A stretch of 53,943 bases of DNA from positions 1 to 53,943 of the IMG/VR virus record IMGVR_UViG_3300035670_000275. One strand, written 5' to 3'. How positions within the stretch are numbered: position 1 is the stretch's first letter; each line of letters begins with the position of its first letter. The DNA comes from a virus. This document shows positions 1 through 8,366 of this stretch, one piece after another. Made by a program: the position numbers and the translations under genes. The notes under the pieces were generated by a model, which searched no databases, was not told where the DNA came from, and worked only from the letters and a program-made list of their open reading frames with translations.

Positions 1-503
1 ATGATACCACGGACATAAGCGTCAGGAGCAGATGGGTCAGCAACGATGTCAGCGGCAGTAGATAACATGAAGTCATCTTGAACTACGTTAACACCTTCAT
101 TGTTCATTTTTAATGAACCAAGTGCTCGGGATGAAACACCAAGGTTTGCACCACCGTCTAAAAGACCGCGAGCAATATTACCCATTGGGGTTTCCATAAT
201 CTTTGCGCGACCAATGTAGTTAGTACCTTCTTTACGAAGGTCAACAATCATGTGGGATACACGATCTAGATTAATGCTTGGAGTATCTGGGTGCCCTAGT
301 TCACCATATGCACGATTCATCTTTACAGACTCTTTCATATAGCGAGCAACTTCTCTATCCATAACATGCTCTGGGTACATACGCTTGTTACGGTTTTGAA
401 GGGCTGATTGAAGGAAGATACCTTCAATAAAATATTCTTTTTTACCTTTCTTATCTTCAACGATAAGATTAGTTGTATCGAAAACTTCTTTAATTAACTT
501 CAT
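1..503 (-). CDS. 21: Prohead core protease gp21 (partial, C-terminus outside window)
   Basis: This gene starts at the ATG read from 503 and runs off the left edge, leaving 167 codons. The translation has the pattern of the T4 gp21 prohead protease family. A GELGHPDTP segment puts the likely catalytic His at residue 71, and an LGVSSRALGS segment supplies the likely nucleophile Ser at 124 or 125. In T4 this serine protease sits in the scaffold core and cleaves the capsid and core proteins during head maturation. It follows gp20, gp67 and gp68 as in T4, so the scaffold (gp22) and major capsid protein (gp23) are expected just left of the window. Family recognition is strong; the C-terminal part cannot be assessed. 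Confidence 0.93.
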   Translation of the reverse strand, partial: MKLIKEVFDTTNLIVEDKKGKKEYFIEGIFLQSALQNRNKRMYPEHVMDREVARYMKESVKMNRAYGELGHPDTPSINLDRVSHMIVDLRKEGTNYIGRAKIMETPMGNIARGLLDGGANLGVSSRALGSLKMNNEGVNVVQDDFMLSTAADIVADPSAPDAYVRGI

Positions 504-505
504 GG

Positions 506-967
506 TTATGCCTCATCAGGTGAACCGTCTAGTGTAGTGCTAGCACCAACACGAGAAGTATCATCATATGCGCCATAAGTGGCAGTTTCAACTTTAGTAG
601 ACCAACCAGCAACTTTGCGTAATACCAAGAAACCAGAAACGTCTTTTGCTGAACCGTTAGTAATAACGATATCATACGTTGGATCTAGATTAATTGGGAT
701 ACCCCAAGAGTTAGCTTCCATATATGGTGCGTTCTCTGGAGCACAAGCAATAACGATTTTGCTATTGCGGTTGATAGTTACTTTGGAATCAAGTTCACCA
801 GAAATGCTCCACTTAACGATAGTCACGTTAGGTGTATCAGAATTGCGAACTTGAGATCCAGCTGCGAGGTCAGCGATGGTAATAGTACCAGACTCAGCAG
901 CTGAAGACGTGAAGTGAATCACAGTCTCTAGGTTAGTGTTTTTGACAGTAGTAAATGTCATTGCCAT
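506..967 (-). CDS. Hypothetical virion/head-region protein between gp68 and gp21
   Basis: This 153-residue protein is rich in Thr, Ser, Val and Asn, with alternating patterns that suggest beta structure and no membrane segment. Its stop lies 2 bases before the gp21 start, and its start lies 3 bases after the end of the gp68-like gene, so it belongs to the head-assembly transcription unit. In T4, gene 68 is followed directly by gene 21, so this is an extra gene. The composition and position would fit a small head or decoration protein. I do not recognise the family, and that role is only a positional guess. Confidence 0.7.
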   Translation of the reverse strand: MAMTFTTVKNTNLETVIHFTSSAAESGTITIADLAAGSQVRNSDTPNVTIVKWSISGELDSKVTINRNSKIVIACAPENAPYMEANSWGIPINLDPTYDIVITNGSAKDVSGFLVLRKVAGWSTKVETATYGAYDDTSRVGASTTLDGSPDEA

Positions 968-970
968 TTG

Positions 971-1396
971 TTATTCTCCGATTCTTTCGAGTACATATAA
1001 AAAGTTCTGTTTTGACTCTCTCATATACTCAATTATTTCGTTTTGATTACATAATAAGTTATTTAGGTAATCTTGCGTTGACTCGTTAATTGCAATAACA
1101 CTTCCGTCATTCAACGTATAATTCAACTTACCTTCGACCAAGCGGTCTAATTTGTTGTACTTGCGCAATTCACAGATAACTGGGTCTACTGAGAATATGT
1201 TAGAAGAAGCCAATTCTAAGTATGACTCAATAAGAGTATCAGTAACTTTAACGTCATGATGTTCTTTAATGATTTCAGCTACTTTAGTGTTTGGAATTTC
1301 TTCGTAAATTTCTTTGGTGACTTCTTCTACAAGAGAAAAATTTTGTTCCTCTTGTTCTTTAATCTTGATTCTCTGTAAGAATTGCTTAAAGTGCAT
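971..1396 (-). CDS. 68: Prohead core protein, gp68-like
   Basis: The 141-residue protein starting MHFKQFLQRI is charged and helical, rich in Glu, Lys and Asn. I chose the ATG at 1396 because it lies one base after the stop of the gp67-like gene. A longer reading from 1438 would overlap that gene by 41 bases and add a Lys/Asn-rich extension with no support. In T4, gene 68 lies between 67 and 21 and encodes a scaffold-core protein of about the same length. I see no diagnostic motif, so the name rests on position, length and composition. Confidence 0.6.
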   Translation of the reverse strand: MHFKQFLQRIKIKEQEEQNFSLVEEVTKEIYEEIPNTKVAEIIKEHHDVKVTDTLIESYLELASSNIFSVDPVICELRKYNKLDRLVEGKLNYTLNDGSVIAINESTQDYLNNLLCNQNEIIEYMRESKQNFLYVLERIGE

Positions 1397-1397
1397 A

Positions 1398-1586
1398 TTA
1401 CTCTTGTTCTTCTGCCGATGGTTCTTCTTGTGGCGCAACAGCGTTAAACATATTATGTGCTACAGTAACTCTAAGGTCATCTAGCTTTGCAGAAATTTTC
1501 TCTGCCATTGCAGTGTTAAAAGCGTCTTCGGTTGCGACTGCATTACCAGTCGCAATTGCGTTAATTAATTCTAATGTTGTAGTCAT
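1398..1586 (-). CDS. 67: Prohead core protein, gp67-like
   Basis: This is a 62-residue acidic protein. Its N-terminal half (a leucine/isoleucine helix, then an AFNTAMAEKI segment and an R-V-A-hydrophobic stretch) matches the layout of T4 gp67, the small internal core peptide precursor encoded just after the portal gene. It ends in a Glu-rich tail (EEPSAEEQE). In T4 gp67 is an essential scaffold-core component cut by gp21. A good ribosome binding site, AAGGAG on the minus strand, precedes the ATG. It lies 9 bases after the portal gene. T4 gp67 has a longer acidic tail; this one is short. Confidence 0.75.
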   Translation of the reverse strand: MTTTLELINAIATGNAVATEDAFNTAMAEKISAKLDDLRVTVAHNMFNAVAPQEEPSAEEQE

Positions 1587-1595
1587 AGTAACTCC

Positions 1596-3332
1596 TTAAT
1601 TCCAATCAAATGAATCTTTTTGTTCACCAGTAGGTTTCTTTTTACCTTCTGATTTTTTAGCGTCTTTATCAGCAGCTTGTTGAGCGCTTGCTTCAGAAGC
1701 TGCAGTTTGTTGAGCGCTTGCTGTTTTTTGCGCAGCTGGAGCACCTTGCCCTTGTTGCATAGCAGCTTGTTGCTGCATTTGGGTTTGTTGCTGTTGAGCT
1801 TGGAACTCCATAGTTGGTTGTTGTTGAGCCAACTGTTGATCGCCCTTATTTTGAGCGAACGTGATATTAGTTTGTAGACTTGCTTTAATTTGCTTATCCA
1901 TCAACTCGATTTGATCGTCAGTCATGCGTAATAGGTTGCGTTTGATCCACTCATCAGAGTAGAAACGACCAATAAATGGTTCCATTTGAGTCAACAAAGT
2001 AACACGTTGTGTTAGCAACTCAGCGTCTTTTAATTCAGCGTAGTGGTTATCTTCAAGATAATCGAAACGAATACCGTGACGGATATCTTCCCAATCTCTG
2101 ATATTGATAATGTTCTTAGCTACCAATTGAACCTTCAAAGACTCCAAGAATAGTATAGCGAACTTCTTACGAAGTCTAACGATGAACTTGTTGAACTTAA
2201 CTTCATCACGAGTAATCTCGTTAGAACGACCAATACTGAAACCTTCAGACTGTTGCATACGGCTAACAGGAACGTTTAATGAGTGGTATAGTTTGTTCTG
2301 GAAGTATTCAATATCTTCGATGGCGCCAAGGTTTTGTCCGCCAGGAAGTGTAGAGATTTCTGTACCCTTACCACCTTCACGACGAGGCATCCAGAAGTCT
2401 TCCATCATTGATAGGTGACGACGGTCATCGCGTGTTTCTCCAGTAGTTGCATCATAAACAATCTTGTTACGGAACTTGTTCATGATATCGTTAACATACT
2501 GTTCAGCTTTTAGCTTAGGTAAGTTACCAACGTCAACGTAGAAAATTCTACGTTCTGGTGCGCGAGAGATACGATAGATGACTAAAGAGTCTTCAATCAT
2601 CTTTAATTGGTTAGTTGGTTTGATCGCTTTATGTAAGTGAGAAAGCGTCATACCAGAGTTCATGTCCATAACACCTGATGGGCAGTGAACCACAGAATCA
2701 ATTGGAAGTTTTACACCTTGTGTAGATTGTTCGCTCATACCCTTATCATTGTAAAGGTAGAACTCTTCCATTGTCTTAACAATTTCAACACCTTGAGGAG
2801 TTTTCTCCTTCTTGATGTTTTTAATTTTACGGATCTTACGGGGATCAATAAAACGTAATTCTTGAATACCAGCCTTGACGTTATTTTCGTCTAAAAGAAC
2901 TTGGTAATATAAGCGTCCATCAACATACCATTGACGGAAAATCTCATGCCCTCTATCATTAAACTTCAATAGTCTAAGAACTTCAGAGAACTCATCTGCG
3001 ATTTTATTTTTAATACCTGCTGAAACTTTTAAGTCATCGAGGATAATTTCGATTGGTTGTTTAGTTTCATCAGAGATAAGTGCCTCGTTTATGATGTCTT
3101 CAATAGCGGCATCACAATCAGTATATTGGGCAATCTCGCGATAACGACGAATAAGGTCGTTTTCGTTTTTAAGTGATGCATCTAAATCGACAACCATGCC
3201 GTAGTAACCACCAGCATTAACGCCAGTGTTTACTACGGTGGAGCCGTCTTGGTTTGATGGAGGAACTACCGAAGGAATCGGTAGAACCTGTTCATCTTTC
3301 GCGCGTTTGATTTCAAAGCCAAAAAGCTGCAT
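1596..3332 (-). CDS. 20: Portal vertex protein gp20
   Basis: A 578-residue protein with the conserved features of T4-like portals: an MQLFGFEIKRAK start, the segment ending YTDCDAAIEDIINEA, and the VSRMQQSEGFSIGRS and ITRDEVKFNKFI stretches used widely as marker sequences for marine T4-like phages. Twelve copies form the ring at one capsid corner through which DNA enters; it initiates prohead assembly and binds the neck and terminase. The last 100 residues are a low-complexity Gln/Ala-rich tail ending in a Lys-rich segment, longer than I would expect and probably disordered. A clear AAGGA ribosome binding site precedes the start. The neighbours gp19 and gp67 are as in T4. Confidence 0.96.
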   Translation of the reverse strand: MQLFGFEIKRAKDEQVLPIPSVVPPSNQDGSTVVNTGVNAGGYYGMVVDLDASLKNENDLIRRYREIAQYTDCDAAIEDIINEALISDETKQPIEIILDDLKVSAGIKNKIADEFSEVLRLLKFNDRGHEIFRQWYVDGRLYYQVLLDENNVKAGIQELRFIDPRKIRKIKNIKKEKTPQGVEIVKTMEEFYLYNDKGMSEQSTQGVKLPIDSVVHCPSGVMDMNSGMTLSHLHKAIKPTNQLKMIEDSLVIYRISRAPERRIFYVDVGNLPKLKAEQYVNDIMNKFRNKIVYDATTGETRDDRRHLSMMEDFWMPRREGGKGTEISTLPGGQNLGAIEDIEYFQNKLYHSLNVPVSRMQQSEGFSIGRSNEITRDEVKFNKFIVRLRKKFAILFLESLKVQLVAKNIINIRDWEDIRHGIRFDYLEDNHYAELKDAELLTQRVTLLTQMEPFIGRFYSDEWIKRNLLRMTDDQIELMDKQIKASLQTNITFAQNKGDQQLAQQQPTMEFQAQQQQTQMQQQAAMQQGQGAPAAQKTASAQQTAASEASAQQAADKDAKKSEGKKKPTGEQKDSFDWN

Positions 3333-3356
3333 TATAAAAGTTCCTTCTTTAAAAGA

Positions 3357-3944
3357 TTAAACTGGGAAGCTGCCAATTGGCGTATTGATAGTAGTATTAA
3401 TACCGAAGCTAGCACCAGCACCTTCATTAGAAGTGAAGAAGTTGTAAACGAATTCAACGTCGAACTGTTCAATCGCGTTTTGTTGTTCGTAGTCTAGAGT
3501 AATCGCACCAATGTTAGTTGGGAATGCGTCAGTGAACTTATAAGACTTAATAGTTGCACCGTTACGGTCTAGCTGGTGAACAGACAAGTCAACTTGGTAG
3601 TCAGTAGGATTAGTACGACCGTTAGTTGTATTGTATTGTTGAATACCAGATTGCCATTGCTCAAGAGCATTACGGATGTTGAAAGTAGTATCGTTGTAAA
3701 TCGAAACAGTCCAAGGTTGGAATGAACGCTCGCCAGCGAAGTTCACTGGACGACCACGATACGGAATAGAAATTGTTTCAATAGTTGATGCGGGTAAAGA
3801 AGCAGCACGGCATAGGAACTGTGCTCTCTGACCAGCAATAACACCTAGTGTAACGAATGATGGGAAAGTCAACTCAACTCTGAATTGGTTAGGACGTGCA
3901 CCACCACCGATCATCTGGGCTTTAAAGTCAGCAATATTTGCCAT
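3357..3944 (-). CDS. 19: Tail tube protein gp19
   Basis: A 195-residue protein of the T4 gp19 family, which stacks as hexameric rings to make the inner tail tube. The N-terminus (MANIADFKAQ, then an ARPNQFRVELTFPSF segment), the ASLPASTI loop and the YDFEV-like C-terminal strands are typical. The length is close to the usual 163-200. It follows the sheath gene after a 69-base gap that holds a strong hairpin and a late-promoter-like sequence. That gap would let the abundant tube protein be transcribed separately from the sheath. The ribosome binding site is AAGGAG. Confidence 0.95.
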   Translation of the reverse strand: MANIADFKAQMIGGGARPNQFRVELTFPSFVTLGVIAGQRAQFLCRAASLPASTIETISIPYRGRPVNFAGERSFQPWTVSIYNDTTFNIRNALEQWQSGIQQYNTTNGRTNPTDYQVDLSVHQLDRNGATIKSYKFTDAFPTNIGAITLDYEQQNAIEQFDVEFVYNFFTSNEGAGASFGINTTINTPIGSFPV

Positions 3945-3967
3945 TTAAATCTCCTTGTTATTACTTT

Positions 3968-3975
3968 TATTTATT
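3968..3975 (-). promoter_or_regulatory. Candidate T4-type late promoter for gp19
   Basis: On the minus strand the sequence reads AATAAATA, seven of eight bases of the T4 late promoter TATAAATA. It ends 24 bases before the gp19 start and lies in the only sizeable gap between sheath and tube genes, downstream of a GC-rich hairpin. No transcript data are available. Confidence 0.5.
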
Positions 3976-3985
3976 CGTTCTAAAC

Positions 3986-4005
3986 GAGGGGAGTTTCCTC
4001 CCCTC
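3986..4005 (-). terminator. GC-rich hairpin between gp18 and gp19
   Basis: A perfect 8-base stem (GAGGGGAG pairing with CTCCCCTC) with a 4-base loop lies 8 bases after the gp18 stop. There is no long U run after it on the minus strand (CGTTTAG follows), so it may be an RNA-stabilising or processing hairpin rather than a strong terminator. Confidence 0.5.
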
Positions 4006-4013
4006 ATCTATTA

Positions 4014-6704
4014 TTAACCACCGATTTCGCTGAAAGCAATGCTTGAACGAGCGGCAACGAAGTTAAGAGTAATAAAGTTGATAGAACGAGTTGGTTTAAC
4101 GAAGATATCGGCAACGAATTCGTTACGATCAATAACCTCACCAGTGTTGTTAGACTCATCACACTTAACTAGGAAGTCAGTAATACCACGACGACCTTGT
4201 ACGTCACGTAGGAACGGTTCAATTAGGTTCTTGAACTGACCACGAGTAAACGCATCGTTAAATTCGAACAACTGATACTTAGCAGCAGTTGCAATAGACT
4301 TCTCAAGAACGATAAACAAGCGACGAACGTTGATACGGTCGAAAGCAGATGGTTTAGATAGAAGCGTCTTATCACCGAATAGAACAGTACCTTGACCTGG
4401 GAAAGTAACAACTGGGTTAATAGCGTTACGGTACAGAGTATCACGGTTAGTCTGATTTGGGTTAGTTGATAGACGAACAACGTTCTTAATTTGACCACGG
4501 TTTAGACCACCTGGAGACCACCATGGGTCGTTAGTATAGTCAGTACGAGCACAAACGCCAGCAACGTCACCGTTTAGAGGAACCCAACGATACACGTCAT
4601 TGTAACGGTCATATTGGTACTTATAACCAGAATCCATTACAGTGTAAGAGTTTGAACCAAGCTCATCGCGATAAGCAATAATCTTATTGACTGAAGAGCT
4701 ATCATCACCGATAATAACTTCACCAGTATCCATATCTTCTGGAGAAACGAATAGAACAGCGTCTAATCTCTCTAGTGCTATGTTGTCAATAATATGTTTT
4801 GCTACAACTGAATTAGCTTTACCTGCCATGATTAGGTTTACATCATACAATGTAGAGTTGGCAAATAGAGAATATGCTGTCATACGCTGACCATCGGTTG
4901 ATGTCGCATCATCATATCCACCAGATAAAGATTGAGTTAATGGGCTAGACATAGAATGGAAAGTAGTACCTGCCATTGTAGAACCCCAATTGGAATCAGC
5001 CTGTGAAATATTATCTGTGTGATCAGTCCACCACAACCATTCAGAACGACCATTAATAACGTCTTTGTAGTAGTTGTTTTGACCGTCAGTTTTCTTGTTG
5101 TCAGATGCTTTAGAAACGAAAGCGAACTTTTCAAGAACAGCATTTTCAACGCCAGTAATATAACCTTTTTCGTCGATAATAATAATGTGTAATTCATCAT
5201 TAGAACCACCGATGCGCGCTGCACCTTCAGAAGTTCCTGGAGGGGCATCAAACTCATCTTTGTAAGTCCATGATGAGTATGTGGCAGCGTCTGCCATAGA
5301 TACTTTTAGGGTGTTTCCTAATTTTCCTGGATACTTGGCAGCCCACTCGCCAGTAACACCGCCACCATTGATATAGTTAGCAGAGTAATATTGAGCGTTA
5401 AGAATTGTAACACCAGCAGTGCTTACTGTAACGGAAACTTCAGCTGTATTGCCATTATTTGGAGCAGTACCAATAATAATTAAAGGTGAAGAGCTTAGAC
5501 CAGTACCTCTGTCGTTTCCTGTAGAATCAAAATCAATACCAGTAATGCTTGACGCGGATACAGAAACAGTACCAATAGAAGCACCAGAGCCACCGCCACC
5601 AGAAAGAGTAACTTGAGGGATCTTCTTATATCCACTACCTTGGTTAGCAACAGTGATAGAATATACACCAGAAGTACCAACAGTAGTTGTTGCAGTAGCG
5701 CCAGAGCCAGTTGCATCATTAATTACAACTGTTGGAGCAACTGTCCAACCAGAACCTGGATCATCAATAATAATATCAGTGATAACTCCACTAGTTATAA
5801 CGGCATGAACAGCTGGGTCAGTACCATTTTCTCTACGCGCACCACCTTCAAAAGAGAAAGCTGGGTCAACATAACCAGTACCACCAGCAGTTACTGTAAT
5901 TGTTTCAATACCAGTACCAACTAGTTTAGCTTCTGCAGAAGCACCAGAACCGTTATCGCCAACTGCAGTAATAATGTTCACGGATGGGGCAGTAGTATAA
6001 CCGCTACCAGCATCAGCAACAGTAATAGTAGTAATGCCACCGCCAGATAGAATAGCAGTACCAACAACTAAGTCGCCACCTTCTTCTTGTACAGTTTTAG
6101 TGATTACAGCTTGAGCAGTTGCACCAAAACCATCTCCACCTGTTAATGTAACAGTTGGGTTAGTATAGTTTGCGCCACGGTGTGTAACGCTAATAGAAAC
6201 AACTTTTCCACCAGAGATATTTGCAACAGCAGTAGCATATAGACCAGTTGGGTCAGTAATAGAAACAGTTGGAGCAACAGTGTAATTAGAACCACCATTG
6301 GTTACTGTGATAGCCTCTAGAAGATTGTGTACATAAACTGTAACTGATGGTGGCGGATCGATGGAAATATAACCATCACCTTCATCTACCATAGTTACTG
6401 TGTTAATAGCACCTGTTGGAGTAACAACAGCGTTCTTCATGTTGGTAGTTTGTTGACGAACTAATAATAGATTATTAGAATAAGATAGGAAGTTAGCAGC
6501 TGTAAAGAAAGACGGGAAGTTAGCATTGTTTGGTGTACCAAAACGACGAACTAGTTCATCTTCTGAAGTAATTGTGATTGGTTCCAAAACTGGACCCCAG
6601 TCGAACTGACCCGCAAACGCACCAATAGAGGTCGCTACGGCAGGAACGATAGAAGTAAAGTCTTTTTCTACGACTGCAACGCCTGGAGATAATTGAAACG
6701 GCAT
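4014..6704 (-). CDS. 18: Tail sheath protein gp18 with large repeat insertion
   Basis: The 896-residue product has the T4 gp18 N-terminus (SPGVAVVEKDFT, residues 6-17). The C-terminal half also matches gp18 well, with GYKYQYDRYNDVYRWVPL, GLNRGQIKNV, FDRINVRRLF and VIDRNEFVADIFVKP segments. T4 gp18 has 659 residues. The extra length lies at about residues 97-435. That stretch consists of roughly seven or eight modules with the signature G-x-G-Y-T-x-x-P-x-V-x-I followed by a glycine/alanine-rich linker. It falls in the surface-exposed protrusion region of the T4 sheath, so the modules should face outward. The sheath contracts during infection and is present in over a hundred copies per virion. 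A ribosome binding site, AAGGAG, precedes the ATG. Confidence 0.95.
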   Translation of the reverse strand: MPFQLSPGVAVVEKDFTSIVPAVATSIGAFAGQFDWGPVLEPITITSEDELVRRFGTPNNANFPSFFTAANFLSYSNNLLLVRQQTTNMKNAVVTPTGAINTVTMVDEGDGYISIDPPPSVTVYVHNLLEAITVTNGGSNYTVAPTVSITDPTGLYATAVANISGGKVVSISVTHRGANYTNPTVTLTGGDGFGATAQAVITKTVQEEGGDLVVGTAILSGGGITTITVADAGSGYTTAPSVNIITAVGDNGSGASAEAKLVGTGIETITVTAGGTGYVDPAFSFEGGARRENGTDPAVHAVITSGVITDIIIDDPGSGWTVAPTVVINDATGSGATATTTVGTSGVYSITVANQGSGYKKIPQVTLSGGGGSGASIGTVSVSASSITGIDFDSTGNDRGTGLSSSPLIIIGTAPNNGNTAEVSVTVSTAGVTILNAQYYSANYINGGGVTGEWAAKYPGKLGNTLKVSMADAATYSSWTYKDEFDAPPGTSEGAARIGGSNDELHIIIIDEKGYITGVENAVLEKFAFVSKASDNKKTDGQNNYYKDVINGRSEWLWWTDHTDNISQADSNWGSTMAGTTFHSMSSPLTQSLSGGYDDATSTDGQRMTAYSLFANSTLYDVNLIMAGKANSVVAKHIIDNIALERLDAVLFVSPEDMDTGEVIIGDDSSSVNKIIAYRDELGSNSYTVMDSGYKYQYDRYNDVYRWVPLNGDVAGVCARTDYTNDPWWSPGGLNRGQIKNVVRLSTNPNQTNRDTLYRNAINPVVTFPGQGTVLFGDKTLLSKPSAFDRINVRRLFIVLEKSIATAAKYQLFEFNDAFTRGQFKNLIEPFLRDVQGRRGITDFLVKCDESNNTGEVIDRNEFVADIFVKPTRSINFITLNFVAARSSIAFSEIGG

Positions 6705-6733
6705 TGTTGTTCTCCTTGTTTATAATGATTGCC

Positions 6734-6750
6734 TAGACAAAAACTGTCTA
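6734..6750 (-). other. Intergenic hairpin between gp17 and gp18
   Basis: In the 76-base gap 6705-6780, TAGACA pairs with TGTCTA around a 5-base loop. There is no following U tract on the minus strand, so I read it as a possible RNA processing or stabilising element rather than a terminator. Confidence 0.3.
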
Positions 6751-6756
6751 CGATTT

Positions 6757-6764
6757 TATTTAGT
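6757..6764 (-). promoter_or_regulatory. Weak late-promoter-like site upstream of gp18
   Basis: The minus strand reads ACTAAATA, six of eight bases of the T4 late consensus, about 53 bases before the sheath start in the gap after gp17. A strongly expressed sheath gene would be expected to have its own late promoter. The match is modest. Confidence 0.3.
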
Positions 6765-6780
6765 TTTTAGTTGTTTTCAC

Positions 6781-8358
6781 TCAAAAATTCAAAGGATCGG
6801 CTTCAGGTTTACCGTCATCATAGAATCCAAACGGAGTCAAATCTTCTTCGATAGCCTTAATTTGCTTTTCATACATAATCTTGCGCATATTGATATTATT
6901 TAGTTCTTTAAAATAACTCTGAGTTGTTAACCAACCAAATAGAACTAAAGGCATAACCAAGTCATCGTGATATCCTTCGTCGGCTTCATAAGAGCCACGT
7001 TTTTCAATAAATGTAGAGATTTCAGATATAGTATCAGGGTCGTTGATTAAGAGTTTATCTTCTTCAACCATAGCCTTAAAGTTATGACAACCAATACGCT
7101 TTACACGTTTATCAGTAGTAACACCTAACTGGGATTTCTGTCCACCAAAGCCACCACCGATAGACTGCACACCGTTTGCCCTTGAGACCATTAGGATGTT
7201 CTCGTATTCTAGTTCTTGGTGCATAATCTGAGCGACTTGGTCAGATACGTTTGTTTCAATTAAGATAAATGCGTTATTGTACTCCGTCGCAACTTTGAAA
7301 ATCACTGAAGGGAATAGCAGTGGAGTTATATCATTTCGTTTGTATTTGGCTACAATACGATATGGAGTCTCAGTAATATCAATCATCTGAATTGTAGAAG
7401 AGTCGCCCTCTACGCCAGCTGCAATATCAATAATACCGCAGTAAGTATGATTCTTCTGCGGTCTTTGGAAAACATCTAAACCATCTTTGCTTAGAATAGG
7501 TTGATCCACTGACATCTTAGCAATAACGTCTGCACGGATTAGCGTTAAGCTGGAACCTAAGAAGTTACATAAAACCTCTTGGTTAAACTTGAGCTCGCCA
7601 AGCATACGCTTCTGTTCTTCAGCCCAAGCTGCGTCACGTCCTGGGATTTCCCAGTAAGGGATAAACAATGGAACGAAACCGTTACGGTCATTCTCAGCAT
7701 CATTCCAGAAACGCCAGAAGTGGTTATAACCTAGTGGAGTGGAAGATAGTAGAATCTTAGTTGTCTGACCCGCAGAAATAGTTGGGTAAACCGCAGTGAA
7801 GAATTCCTCGGCAACGTTGTTTGGAATAATCGCAGCTTCGTCAACGTATAGCATGTTAACAGACTTGCCACGAATACCAGACTTACCAGTTGCAGCGGTG
7901 AAAACCTTTGAACCGTTTTCTAATTCGATGTCACCCTTGTTCCAACCAGTAACACCCTGTTGCATCCACTTAGGTAAGTTTTCGTACATCGTTTGATAAC
8001 GGTCAAGAACTTCACGGGCAGCTGCAGCTTTGTTGGCTAGAATAGCTACTTGCTTGTTTGATTGGAAAAGAGTGTACCAAAGAATGTATGCGGCAGAAGA
8101 TGTTGTCTTACCTTGCTGACGACCCTCCATAAGGATAACACGACGGTTATTATGAATTACGTCTATCTTCTTCTTCTGACAATCGTACAACTTAAATAGT
8201 TTTAAACCATAGTCAAGTGTAACAATGTAACAGTAGTTCTCGATAAAGTATATCGGGTCTTGCGCGCATTTGATGTACTCCTGAACTTGGTCAGGAGTAA
8301 ACTCAAAGGAAATACCAGCAGCTTTTAAGTTGGCATTACTATTATAAATTTCAGCCAT
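6781..8358 (-). CDS. 17: Terminase large subunit gp17
   Basis: A 525-residue DNA-packaging motor protein. The ATPase domain has a Walker A motif GRQQGKTT at residues 79-86 and a Walker B MLYVDEAA at 169-176, followed by the SSTPLG coupling motif. The C-terminal RNase H-like nuclease domain has IDIAAGVEGDSS and a late HDDLVMPL segment carrying acidic metal ligands. T4 gp17 has 610 residues; this one has a shorter N-terminus, typical of marine relatives. It docks on the gp20 portal to pump DNA and cut the concatemer. The small subunit gp16, which neighbours gp17 in T4, is not here but at 50,061-50,471 on the other strand. There is no obvious ribosome binding site. Confidence 0.97.
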   Translation of the reverse strand: MAEIYNSNANLKAAGISFEFTPDQVQEYIKCAQDPIYFIENYCYIVTLDYGLKLFKLYDCQKKKIDVIHNNRRVILMEGRQQGKTTSSAAYILWYTLFQSNKQVAILANKAAAAREVLDRYQTMYENLPKWMQQGVTGWNKGDIELENGSKVFTAATGKSGIRGKSVNMLYVDEAAIIPNNVAEEFFTAVYPTISAGQTTKILLSSTPLGYNHFWRFWNDAENDRNGFVPLFIPYWEIPGRDAAWAEEQKRMLGELKFNQEVLCNFLGSSLTLIRADVIAKMSVDQPILSKDGLDVFQRPQKNHTYCGIIDIAAGVEGDSSTIQMIDITETPYRIVAKYKRNDITPLLFPSVIFKVATEYNNAFILIETNVSDQVAQIMHQELEYENILMVSRANGVQSIGGGFGGQKSQLGVTTDKRVKRIGCHNFKAMVEEDKLLINDPDTISEISTFIEKRGSYEADEGYHDDLVMPLVLFGWLTTQSYFKELNNINMRKIMYEKQIKAIEEDLTPFGFYDDGKPEADPLNF

Positions 8359-8366
8359 ATTTTAAA

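Noticed and set aside
1396-1438. Longer start for the gp68-like gene
   Set aside because: It would overlap the gp67-like gene by 41 bases and add a Lys/Asn-rich segment; the ATG at 1396 lies one base after that stop.
6717-6724. TATAAACA on the minus strand before gp18 as a late promoter
   Set aside because: It is too close to the start codon; the transcript would begin inside the ribosome binding site.
6734-6750. Hairpin after gp17 as a transcription terminator
   Set aside because: The stem is only 6 bases and no U run follows on the minus strand.
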